DNA of 22,231 bases from JAIOQA01 sp035493675 (lineage in GTDB: Bacteria > Myxococcota_A > Polyangia > Haliangiales > Haliangiaceae), in contig DATJIA010000042.1 of the NCBI GenBank assembly GCA_035493675.1, positions 1 to 22,231 on the forward strand, written 5' to 3'. Under the pieces are notes generated by a model. It was not told the DNA's origin. It made no database searches and saw only the letters and a list, made by a program, of their open reading frames with translations. The stretch's first letter is position 1. The number at the start of each line of letters is the position of its first letter. The position numbers and the translations under genes were made by a program. Shown here in pieces: positions 7,206-13,083 of this stretch.

Positions 7206-7885
7206 GACCACGCCCCGTCGAGCCACGCGCGGAGCGCGACGAGATCGTCGGGCAGCGGCGCTTCGATGCGCAGCCACGGGCCCGACGGTGTGGGGAGCGC
7301 GAGGCGCGCCGCGTGCAACGCGAGGCGGGTCGGCGGCGCGTCGGGCGGCGCGGCGCCCTCGCCGTAGAGCGGATCGAACCAGATCGGCGCGCCGGTCGCG
7401 GCGAGGTGCAGGCGGATCTGGTGCTGGCGGCCGGTCAGCGGGCGCGCCTCGATCAGCGCCGCGTGCTCGTCGCCGCGCGTCCACTTCTCGATCACGACGT
7501 AGTGGGTCTCGGCCGCCTGCGCTTCGCGATCGCCGCGCTCCGCGATCTTCATCAGGCTCTTGCGCGCGGGGCGCAGCGGCAGCGTGATCCGCCCCTCGGC
7601 GACCGCGGGCGCGTGCGCGAACGCGAGGTAGCGCTTCTCCGCGCGCTTCTTCTCGAACACCTGCGACAGCGCGCGGTGCGCCTCGGCGGTGCGCGCGAAC
7701 ACGACGACGCCCGAGGTGTCGCGATCGATCCGGTGCACGACCCACAGCTTCTCGCCGCGCGCGGCCTCGAGCTGCGCGCGCAGGCACGCCTCGGGCGGCT
7801 CGTTGCGGCCCGGGATCACGGTGATGCCCGGCGGCTTCGCGACCGCGATCAGCTCGGGCGTCTCGACGAGGATCGGGGCCGTCAT
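7190..7885 (-). CDS. RluA-family pseudouridine synthase without S4 domain
   Basis: A 231-residue enzyme that isomerises uridine to pseudouridine in RNA. The catalytic motif is HRIDRDTSG (residues 51-59) with Asp54 as the nucleophile. Other family marks are VAKPPGITVIPG near the N-terminus, EKRYLAFAH in the middle and LTGRQHQIRLHLAATG toward the C-terminal half, followed by LALHAARL. It lacks an N-terminal S4 domain, as in the RluA/TruC type rather than RluC/RluD; the exact target (23S rRNA, 16S rRNA or tRNA) cannot be read from sequence. Its ATG overlaps the stop of the upstream histidine kinase in an ATGA tetranucleotide, implying translational coupling. It ends 3 bp from the stop of the convergent exported-protein gene. 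Confidence 0.94.
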   Translation of the reverse strand: MTAPILVETPELIAVAKPPGITVIPGRNEPPEACLRAQLEAARGEKLWVVHRIDRDTSGVVVFARTAEAHRALSQVFEKKRAEKRYLAFAHAPAVAEGRITLPLRPARKSLMKIAERGDREAQAAETHYVVIEKWTRGDEHAALIEARPLTGRQHQIRLHLAATGAPIWFDPLYGEGAAPPDAPPTRLALHAARLALPTPSGPWLRIEAPLPDDLVALRAWLDGAWSKAEG

Positions 7886-9087
7886 GCGCGCGGCAACGTC
7901 ACCGTGAAGCAGGTCCCGCGGCCGTGCTCGCTCTCGACCGTGATCGTGCCGCCGTGCTCCGTCACGAGATCGCGCACGGTCGCGAGCCCGAGCCCGGTGC
8001 CCTTGTCCTTGGTCGTGAAGTACGGCTCGAAGATGTGCGGCACGACGTCGGCGGCGATGCCGGCGCCGTCGTCGCGGACCTCGATCACGACGTGGCGCGG
8101 CTCGTCGCGCACGACGACCTCGACCTTGCCGCGCACCGCGATCGCGTCGCGCGCGTTCAAGCACAGGTTGAGCAGGATCTGCTCGAGCGGCCCCGGCCCG
8201 ATCGCGGCCTCCGCGTCGGGCGCGTCGATGCGCTGGACCAACGTCACGACGTCGCGCAGGAGCAGCTCGAGGATCGGGCGCAGGTGCTCGACGACGTCGG
8301 CGACCCGCGCGCGCTTGATGTCGTCGCCCGCCGGCCGCGCGACGAACGAGCGCAGCTGCTTGATCAGCCGCGAGCCGACGCCGACCGCGTTGTCGAGCGC
8401 CTGGCTCATGTCCTTCGAGCCCGCGTTGCGCGACAGCTGCGCGGCGACCATCGACACCATCGTCAAGACGTTGTTGAAGTCGTGCGCGACCGCGCTGCAC
8501 ACGCGCGTGATCGACTCGAGACGATCGGCCTCGTGTTGGCGCGCGGCGCGCCGCGACAGCTCGTCGTCGAGCGCGAGCACCTCGCTCTGCTCGTACATCG
8601 CGCCGACGACCTCGGCGACCGAGCTCGCGAACTCGATCTCCGGCTGCTTCCACACGCGCGGCTGCCCGACGTGCTCGTGGCACACGACGCCGACGACGTG
8701 ACCGCGCCGGTAGATCGGCGCGTCCAACATCGACACGATGCCGAGCGGCGCGAGGTAGTCGTCGCCGAGCTCGCGGGTGAGCGGGTGCGTGCGCGCGTCG
8801 TCGGCGACGATCGCGCGCCGCTCGCGCAGCGCCGCGCAGTAGGTCGGGAAGCGCCGGGTGTCGAGGACGTCGCCGCCGCGCGAGATGTCCTCGGTCTGCG
8901 TGTAGAGCGAGTGGCAGGTGAGGCGCGAGTACGCGTCGTCGAACAGCCAGACGCCGACGCGCTCGACCCCGAGCGTCCGCGCGCACACGCGCGCGACCCG
9001 GCCGAGCGCGCCGTCGATGCCGCGCGCGCTCTCGAGGCGCAGGCGCACCAACTCCAACCGCGCCGTCTCGTACGCCGGGCGATTCAT
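7882..9087 (-). CDS. Soluble GAF-domain sensor histidine kinase
   Basis: A 401-residue cytoplasmic kinase with no membrane segment. Residues ~20-170 form a GAF-like sensor (RVCARTLGVERVGVWLFD, then LDAPIYRRGHVVGVVCHEH), a domain type that binds small ligands or chromophores. The dimerisation/phospho-acceptor helix carries H202 in AVAHDFNNVLTM, the H-D-F-N-N form common in hybrid-type kinases. The ATPase domain shows the N box (LLNLCLNARDAI, N311), G1 box DDGAGI (339-344), F box FEPYFTTK (353-360) and G2 box GTGLGLA (363-369). The ATG at 9087 is preceded by GGAGG with 8-nt spacing. The downstream RluA-type gene overlaps its stop. No cognate response regulator is adjacent, so it is an orphan kinase here. 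Confidence 0.95.
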   Translation of the reverse strand: MNRPAYETARLELVRLRLESARGIDGALGRVARVCARTLGVERVGVWLFDDAYSRLTCHSLYTQTEDISRGGDVLDTRRFPTYCAALRERRAIVADDARTHPLTRELGDDYLAPLGIVSMLDAPIYRRGHVVGVVCHEHVGQPRVWKQPEIEFASSVAEVVGAMYEQSEVLALDDELSRRAARQHEADRLESITRVCSAVAHDFNNVLTMVSMVAAQLSRNAGSKDMSQALDNAVGVGSRLIKQLRSFVARPAGDDIKRARVADVVEHLRPILELLLRDVVTLVQRIDAPDAEAAIGPGPLEQILLNLCLNARDAIAVRGKVEVVVRDEPRHVVIEVRDDGAGIAADVVPHIFEPYFTTKDKGTGLGLATVRDLVTEHGGTITVESEHGRGTCFTVTLPRA

Positions 9088-9108
9088 CCGCGAAGCCTCC
9101 GGGAGCCG

Positions 9109-9137
9109 AGTATATCCGCGGGAGTAGAAAAAACGTC
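9109..9137 (-). promoter_or_regulatory. Candidate promoter of the GAF histidine kinase
   Basis: The minus strand reads TATACT at 9114-9109, five of six matches to the -10 consensus, about 22 bp before the start codon. The matching -35 is poor (GACGTT at 17-bp spacing). A run of six A/T pairs lies just behind it. The upstream region is shared with the divergent DGPF/sigma operon. Confidence 0.3.
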
Positions 9138-9145
9138 ACCCGTGT

Positions 9146-9172
9146 TGTCGATCCGCGCGCCGCTCGTTCGAC
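9146..9172 (+). promoter_or_regulatory. ECF42-type promoter of the DGPF/sigma operon
   Basis: TGTCGA at 9146-9151 is followed after exactly 17 bp by CGAC at 9169-9172. As I recall the description of the ECF42 sigma group, its target promoters carry TGTCGA at -35 and CG(A/T)C at -10. This site stands directly before the DGPF gene that precedes a sigma factor of that type, which suggests autoregulation. The expected transcription start would fall only a few bases before the ATG at 9182, and there is no Shine-Dalgarno, so the message may be leaderless. Confidence 0.7.
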
Positions 9173-9181
9173 TCTCCCCAC

Positions 9182-9538
9182 ATGCAATACCTGTTGATGA
9201 TCTACGACGACGAGAAGATCTGGGAGACGATGGGCGAGGGCGATCGCGGGAAGATGCACCAGGAGTACGGCGCCTTCACGCAGGAGCTGAAGAAGTCGGG
9301 CAAGTTCGTCGCCGGCGACGCGCTGCAACCGGTGCGCACCGCGACCACCGTGCGCGTGCGCGGCGGCAAGACCACGACGACCGACGGCCCGTTCGCCGAG
9401 ACCAAGGAGCAGCTCGGCGGCTACTACCTCGTCGAGTGCGCGAACCTCGACGAGGCGACCGCGATCGCCGCGAAGATCCCCTCGGCGAAGATCGGATCGA
9501 TCGAGGTGCGGCCGATCATGAAGTACGACATGCCGTGA
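9182..9538 (+). CDS. DGPF-domain (YCII-related) protein, ECF42 sigma partner
   Basis: A 118-residue YCII-related protein of the DGPF type. It opens with the typical MQYLLMIYDDE, has the signature TDGPFAETKEQLGGYYLVE with DGPF at 68-71, and ends VRPIMKY, all as in the family. YCII domains have a ferredoxin-like dimeric alpha/beta barrel fold with a pocket; the biochemical role of DGPF proteins is unresolved. They are characteristically encoded beside ECF42 sigma factors and are their main regulatory targets. Here the stop overlaps the sigma start in TGATG, so the two are translationally coupled. No Shine-Dalgarno precedes the ATG, consistent with the promoter lying very close upstream. Confidence 0.93.
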   Translation: MQYLLMIYDDEKIWETMGEGDRGKMHQEYGAFTQELKKSGKFVAGDALQPVRTATTVRVRGGKTTTTDGPFAETKEQLGGYYLVECANLDEATAIAAKIPSAKIGSIEVRPIMKYDMP

Positions 9539-10776
9539 TGATCGAGGACGTCTTCCGCCGCGAGCGCAGCCGCGTGCTGGCGACGACGATCCGCGTCGTC
9601 GGCGGCGACTTCGATCTCGCCGAGGAGCTCGTGCAGGAGGCGTTCGTCGCCGCGATGGAAGCGTGGCGTGACGCGCTCCCCGACGAGCCGCGCGCGTGGC
9701 TGCTCGGCGTGACCAAGCACAAGGCGATCGACGCGATCCGCCGGCGCGTGCGCTACCGCGATCGCGAGGCGGCGATGGCGCTCGAGCAGCAAGTGCGCGA
9801 AGAGCTCTCTCCGTCCGGAGACATCGACTTGCCCGATGATCGACTGCGCCTCGTCTTCACGTGCTGCCATCCGGCGCTCGCGCAGGAGGCGCAGGTCGCG
9901 CTCACCTTGCGCACGCTGTGCGGGCTCACGACCGAGGAGATCGCGCGCGCGTTCCTCGTGCCCGCGACGACGATGGCGCAGCGGCTCGTGCGCGCGAAGT
10001 CGAAGATCCGCGACGCCAAGATCCCGTACGAGGTGCCGCCGAAGAGCGCCTTGCCCGAGCGGCTCGAGGCGGTGATGCAGGTCGTCTACCTCGTCTTCAA
10101 CGAGGGCTACGCGGCGACCAGCGGCGAGGCGCTGGTGCGGCGCGAGCTGTGCGGCGAGGCGATCCGGCTCGGCCGCTTGCTCGTCGAGATCACCGGCGAG
10201 CCGGAGACGCGCGGGCTGCTCGCGCTGATGCTCTTGCACGATTCGCGGCGCGGGACGCGCACGAGCGAGACCGGCGAGCTCGTCTTGCTCGAAGATCAGG
10301 ATCGATCGCGCTGGGATCGCGCGGCGATCGACGAAGGCCTCGTGCTCGTCGAGCAGGCGCTGCGCGGCGGGGCGGCGCGCGGCGGGCCCGGCGTGGGCGC
10401 CTACGCGGTGCAGGCGGCGATCGCGGCGGTGCACGCGCGCGCGGCGCGCGCCGACGAGACCGACTGGCCGCAGATCGCGGCCTTGTACGCCGTCTTGCTC
10501 GCGCGCTGGCCGACGCCGGTGGTCGCGCTCAACCACGCGGCCGCGATCGCGATGAGCGAGGGCCCGGCGGCGGGGCTCGCGCGCATGGACGAGCTGCGCG
10601 ATCAATTGATCGACTATCACTGGTTCCACGCGGCGCGCGCGGATCTGCTGCGACGCCTCGGCCGCACGCGCGACGCCGCGGCCGCCTATCGCGCGGCGCT
10701 CGCGCGCGTCGGCGGCGAGGCCGAGCGTCGCTTCCTCGAGCAGCGCCTCGCGGCGCTGGCGATCGTCACGGCGTGA
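9538..10776 (+). CDS. ECF42-type RNA polymerase sigma factor with long C-terminal extension
   Basis: A 412-residue sigma-70 family member, about twice the length of an ordinary ECF sigma. Region 2 occupies the first ~75 residues (DLAEELVQEAFVAAMEAW, then PRAWLLGVTKHKAIDAIRR). Region 4 lies near 120-170 with the helix-turn-helix LTTEEIARAFLVPATTMAQRLVRAKSKI. The remaining ~240 residues form the extension typical of ECF42, starting LPERLEAVMQVVYLVFNEGY and continuing with TPR-like helices (ALNHAAAIAM, FHAARADLLRRLG, AAAAYRAAL). No anti-sigma gene is adjacent, as expected for this group, where the extension itself is thought to govern activity. Its start overlaps the DGPF stop, and its last 11 bases overlap the convergent TetR gene. 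Confidence 0.94.
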   Translation: MIEDVFRRERSRVLATTIRVVGGDFDLAEELVQEAFVAAMEAWRDALPDEPRAWLLGVTKHKAIDAIRRRVRYRDREAAMALEQQVREELSPSGDIDLPDDRLRLVFTCCHPALAQEAQVALTLRTLCGLTTEEIARAFLVPATTMAQRLVRAKSKIRDAKIPYEVPPKSALPERLEAVMQVVYLVFNEGYAATSGEALVRRELCGEAIRLGRLLVEITGEPETRGLLALMLLHDSRRGTRTSETGELVLLEDQDRSRWDRAAIDEGLVLVEQALRGGAARGGPGVGAYAVQAAIAAVHARAARADETDWPQIAALYAVLLARWPTPVVALNHAAAIAMSEGPAAGLARMDELRDQLIDYHWFHAARADLLRRLGRTRDAAAAYRAALARVGGEAERRFLEQRLAALAIVTA

Positions 10777-11425
10777 ACGGCGCGCCGACCACGCGCAGTG
10801 TCGACAGCAACATCTCGATCATCATGTCGCGCAGGCGCACGCGATCGACGTCGTCGTGCGAGAGCCAGTCGAGGCTCGCCGCCTCGACGAAGCCGAGCCA
10901 GCCGCGGAACGCGGTCCGGATCATCGTGTTCTTCGCGGCGAAGCTCGCGAGCGGCGTGCCCGCGATGTCGTGCAGGAAGCGATCGACGTACGCGGTGCGC
11001 GTGCCCTCGACGACGCTCGCGACCTCCGGATCGCTGCCGATACCGCCGCGCATGAGCGCGATGAAGCCGCGCGCGTTCGACTTCACGTGATCGAGGTACG
11101 CGTCGAGGCCCTGCTTGATGCGCTCGAGCGGCGCGAGCTCCGGCGCGTGCGTGGTCGTCTTCTCGAGCAGGTCGCGCGCGATCTCGCGCAGGCCCGCGAC
11201 GTAGAAGTCGCGCTTGGTCTTGAAGTAGTGATAGACGAGCCCCTTCGAGACGCCGGCCTCGCGCGCGAGATCGTCCATCGAGATCTCGTCGTAGGTGCGC
11301 TCCGCGAACAGGCGCATGCCGAGCGCGAGCAGCTGCGCGCGGCGCTCGTCGGTCTCCATGCGCTCGCGGCGGCGCGTGCGCTGTTCGATGCGCGCGCGGG
11401 CGATGCGTCTTCGAGGCCGGAGCAT
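10766..11425 (-). CDS. TetR/AcrR family transcriptional regulator
   Basis: A 219-residue repressor-type protein. The N-terminal helix-turn-helix runs through residues ~45-70 (YDEISMDDLAREAGVSKGLVYHYFKTK), the most conserved part of TetR regulators, followed by a helical ligand-binding domain with no recognisable ligand signature. The long arginine-rich N-terminus makes the start uncertain: ATG at 11425 would lie only ~5 nt after the predicted transcription start, while ATG at 11359 would give a 197-residue protein starting METDERRAQLL. Neither has a good Shine-Dalgarno. It is divergent from the di-iron protein/SDR pair and shares with them a palindromic operator at 11442-11472, so it very probably represses both itself and that pair. 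The 3' end overlaps the sigma gene by 11 bp. Confidence 0.94.
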   Translation of the reverse strand: MLRPRRRIARARIEQRTRRRERMETDERRAQLLALGMRLFAERTYDEISMDDLAREAGVSKGLVYHYFKTKRDFYVAGLREIARDLLEKTTTHAPELAPLERIKQGLDAYLDHVKSNARGFIALMRGGIGSDPEVASVVEGTRTAYVDRFLHDIAGTPLASFAAKNTMIRTAFRGWLGFVEAASLDWLSHDDVDRVRLRDMMIEMLLSTLRVVGAPFTP

Positions 11426-11436
11426 CCTTCACGAGT

Positions 11437-11464
11437 AGCATAGTCGCTATTGACTATCGGTCAA
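11437..11464 (-). promoter_or_regulatory. Promoter of the TetR gene, overlapping the operator
   Basis: On the minus strand TTGACC (11464-11459) and TATGCT (11442-11437) form a -35/-10 pair with 16-bp spacing. The -35 lies inside the inverted repeat, so repressor binding would block it. Confidence 0.55.
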
Positions 11465-11472
11465 TAGCGACT
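11442..11472. promoter_or_regulatory. Perfect 13-bp inverted repeat, probable TetR operator
   Basis: The arms are AGTCGCTATTGAC (11442-11454) and its exact complement GTCAATAGCGACT (11460-11472) with a 5-bp centre. The repeat sits in the 60-bp gap between the divergent TetR and di-iron protein genes, and both predicted -35 boxes lie within it. Size, symmetry and location are those of a TetR-family operator. Binding by this TetR protein is inferred from position. Confidence 0.88.
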
Positions 11473-11478
11473 TAGAAC
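11450..11478 (+). promoter_or_regulatory. Promoter of the di-iron protein/SDR operon, overlapping the operator
   Basis: TTGACT (11450-11455) and TAGAAC (11473-11478) are separated by exactly 17 bp. The -35 is in the left operator arm and the spacer spans the right arm. The start site would be at or next to the ATG at 11486, and no Shine-Dalgarno is present, suggesting a leaderless message. Confidence 0.6.
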
Positions 11479-11485
11479 TGATCCC

Positions 11486-12289
11486 ATGCAGAACACGATC
11501 ACGCCGCGCAAGGCGCCGTCGGACACGACGGGGGTGCCGAAGCACTGGTTCGGCGGCAACCCGGTCGCGACCCACATCGCGAACGGCGTCAACATGCTGT
11601 TCCCGGCCGGCGAGCGCTTCTTCGTGCGCTCGGTCAACCACTACCTCGCGCAGATCGACAGCCCCGAGCTGCGCGCGCAGATCAAGGGCTTCTTCGGGCA
11701 GGAGGGTCGTCACGCCAAGGCGCACGACGACTACAACCAGACGCTGCGCGATCAGGGCTTCGAGATCGATCGCTTCCTCGACTTCTACACGCGCGTGCAG
11801 TCGGGCTGGCTCGATCGCATCACGCCGCCCGCGCTCAAGCTCGCGTCGACCGCGGCCGCCGAGCACTACACGGCGATCATGGCCGAGGGCGCGTTCACGC
11901 GCGGGATCCTCGGCACCGCGGATCCGCGCATGCGCGAGCTGCTCATGTGGCACGCGGCGGAGGAGATCGAGCACAAGTCTGTGGCCTTCGACGTGCTGAA
12001 GACGGTGAACCCGAGCTACGCGCTGCGCATGGCGGGGCTCGCGTACGCGACGATCATGCTGTCGTCGTTCTGGATCCTCGGCACGATGACGCTGCTCCGC
12101 CAGGAGAAGATGACCTTCCGCGAGATCCGCGACGAGCTGCGCCGCCTGCAATCGGACGATCCGATCTTCCGGCGCGTCTTCTTGCGCGGCATCCGCGAGT
12201 ACGCGCGGCGCGACTTCCACCCGTCGGACAACGACAACTATCACCTGGCCGCCGCGTACTTCGCGCGCGCGGGTGTGGAGGCCGCATGA
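11486..12289 (+). CDS. 'Metal-dependent hydrolase' family protein, probably a ferritin-like di-iron enzyme
   Basis: A 267-residue protein of the family annotated as predicted metal-dependent hydrolase (COG3687/PF10118 type). The sequence shows E43, E73-G-R-H76, E126 and E160-I-E-H163. This E / ExxH / E / ExxH order, with gaps of 30, 50 and 34 residues, is the ligand pattern of ferritin-like di-iron carboxylate proteins such as soluble desaturases and monooxygenases. A hydrophobic helix at ~184-204 could be a membrane anchor. By family name it would be a hydrolase; by ligand pattern an O2-dependent oxidase, desaturase or oxygenase is equally likely. It is the first gene of a TetR-controlled pair, and its stop overlaps the SDR start in ATGA. 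A role in lipid or hydrophobic-compound metabolism is inferred from context. Confidence 0.85.
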   Translation: MQNTITPRKAPSDTTGVPKHWFGGNPVATHIANGVNMLFPAGERFFVRSVNHYLAQIDSPELRAQIKGFFGQEGRHAKAHDDYNQTLRDQGFEIDRFLDFYTRVQSGWLDRITPPALKLASTAAAEHYTAIMAEGAFTRGILGTADPRMRELLMWHAAEEIEHKSVAFDVLKTVNPSYALRMAGLAYATIMLSSFWILGTMTLLRQEKMTFREIRDELRRLQSDDPIFRRVFLRGIREYARRDFHPSDNDNYHLAAAYFARAGVEAA

Positions 12290-13083
12290 CCCAGCTCGTC
12301 GTCGTCACCGGCGCGGCCGGCGGCATCGGACGCGCGACCGCGCTGCGCTTCGCTCGAGACGGCGCAAAGGTCGCGGTCTGCGACGTCGATCAAGCGGGCC
12401 TCGACTCGCTCGCGCGCGAGCTCGGCGATCGCTGCGCGCTCGCCCAGCGCGTCGACGTCTCCGATCGCGCGCAGATGAAGGCGTTCGCCGACGCGGTCCA
12501 CGCGATCGCGCCCGCCGCCGACGTCGTCGTCAACAACGCGGGCGTCGGCCTGTCGGGCGGCATCCTCGACACGTCGCTCGACGACTGGGACTGGGTCCTC
12601 CGGATCAACCTCGGCGGCGTGATCCACGGCTCGCACTTCTTCGCGCCCGCGATGGTCGCGCAGCGGCGCGGCCACCTGATCAATGTGTCGTCGTGCCTCG
12701 GCTACTATCCCGCGCCCGGCGTCGTCGGCTACGTGACGTCGAAGTTCGCGGTGCTCGGCATGAGCCTCTCGATGCGCGCCGAGCTCGCGCCGCACAACGT
12801 GCGCGTCACCGCGATCTGCCCGGGCCTGATCGCGACCGGCATCGTCGAGAAGGGCCGCTTCGCCGGCGACACCGGCGCGCAGAAGGAGAGCGCGGTGAAG
12901 ATCTTCCGCGAGCGCGGCCGCTCGCCGGATCAAGTCGCGGCGGCGATCGTCCGCGCCGCCAAGCGCGGCCCCGCGGTGCGACCGGTCGCGCCCGAGGCGT
13001 GGGCGTTGTGGGCGCTGTCGCGCTTGGCGCCCGGCGCCGCGGGCGATCTCGGCCGCCGCGTGCGCGATCGGTTCGCGATCTAA
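12286..13083 (+). CDS. Short-chain dehydrogenase/reductase
   Basis: A 265-residue classical SDR that interconverts alcohols and carbonyls using NAD(P). The cofactor loop is TGAAGGIG (8-15), the structural NNAG motif is at 83-86, and the catalytic set is N108, S135/S136, Y149 and K153 (YVTSK). Asp at the end of the second strand (CDVD, 33-35) favours NAD(H) over NADP(H). The substrate cannot be read from the sequence. It is coupled to the upstream di-iron protein by an ATGA overlap and would share its TetR-controlled promoter, so it may act on that enzyme's product. Its stop shares four bases with the stop of the convergent TPR gene. Confidence 0.94.
   Translation: MTQLVVVTGAAGGIGRATALRFARDGAKVAVCDVDQAGLDSLARELGDRCALAQRVDVSDRAQMKAFADAVHAIAPAADVVVNNAGVGLSGGILDTSLDDWDWVLRINLGGVIHGSHFFAPAMVAQRRGHLINVSSCLGYYPAPGVVGYVTSKFAVLGMSLSMRAELAPHNVRVTAICPGLIATGIVEKGRFAGDTGAQKESAVKIFRERGRSPDQVAAAIVRAAKRGPAVRPVAPEAWALWALSRLAPGAAGDLGRRVRDRFAI

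Noticed and set aside
7886..9328. Extension of the RluA-type gene upstream to make a 712-residue protein
   Set aside because: The added part is an out-of-frame reading of the histidine kinase gene with no domain; the ATG at 7885 overlaps the kinase stop in a normal ATGA.
7924..10776. A 950-codon plus-strand frame that would fuse new sequence to the sigma factor
   Set aside because: Only the part from 9538 is the sigma factor. The upstream part is antisense to the histidine kinase and runs out of frame through the DGPF gene.
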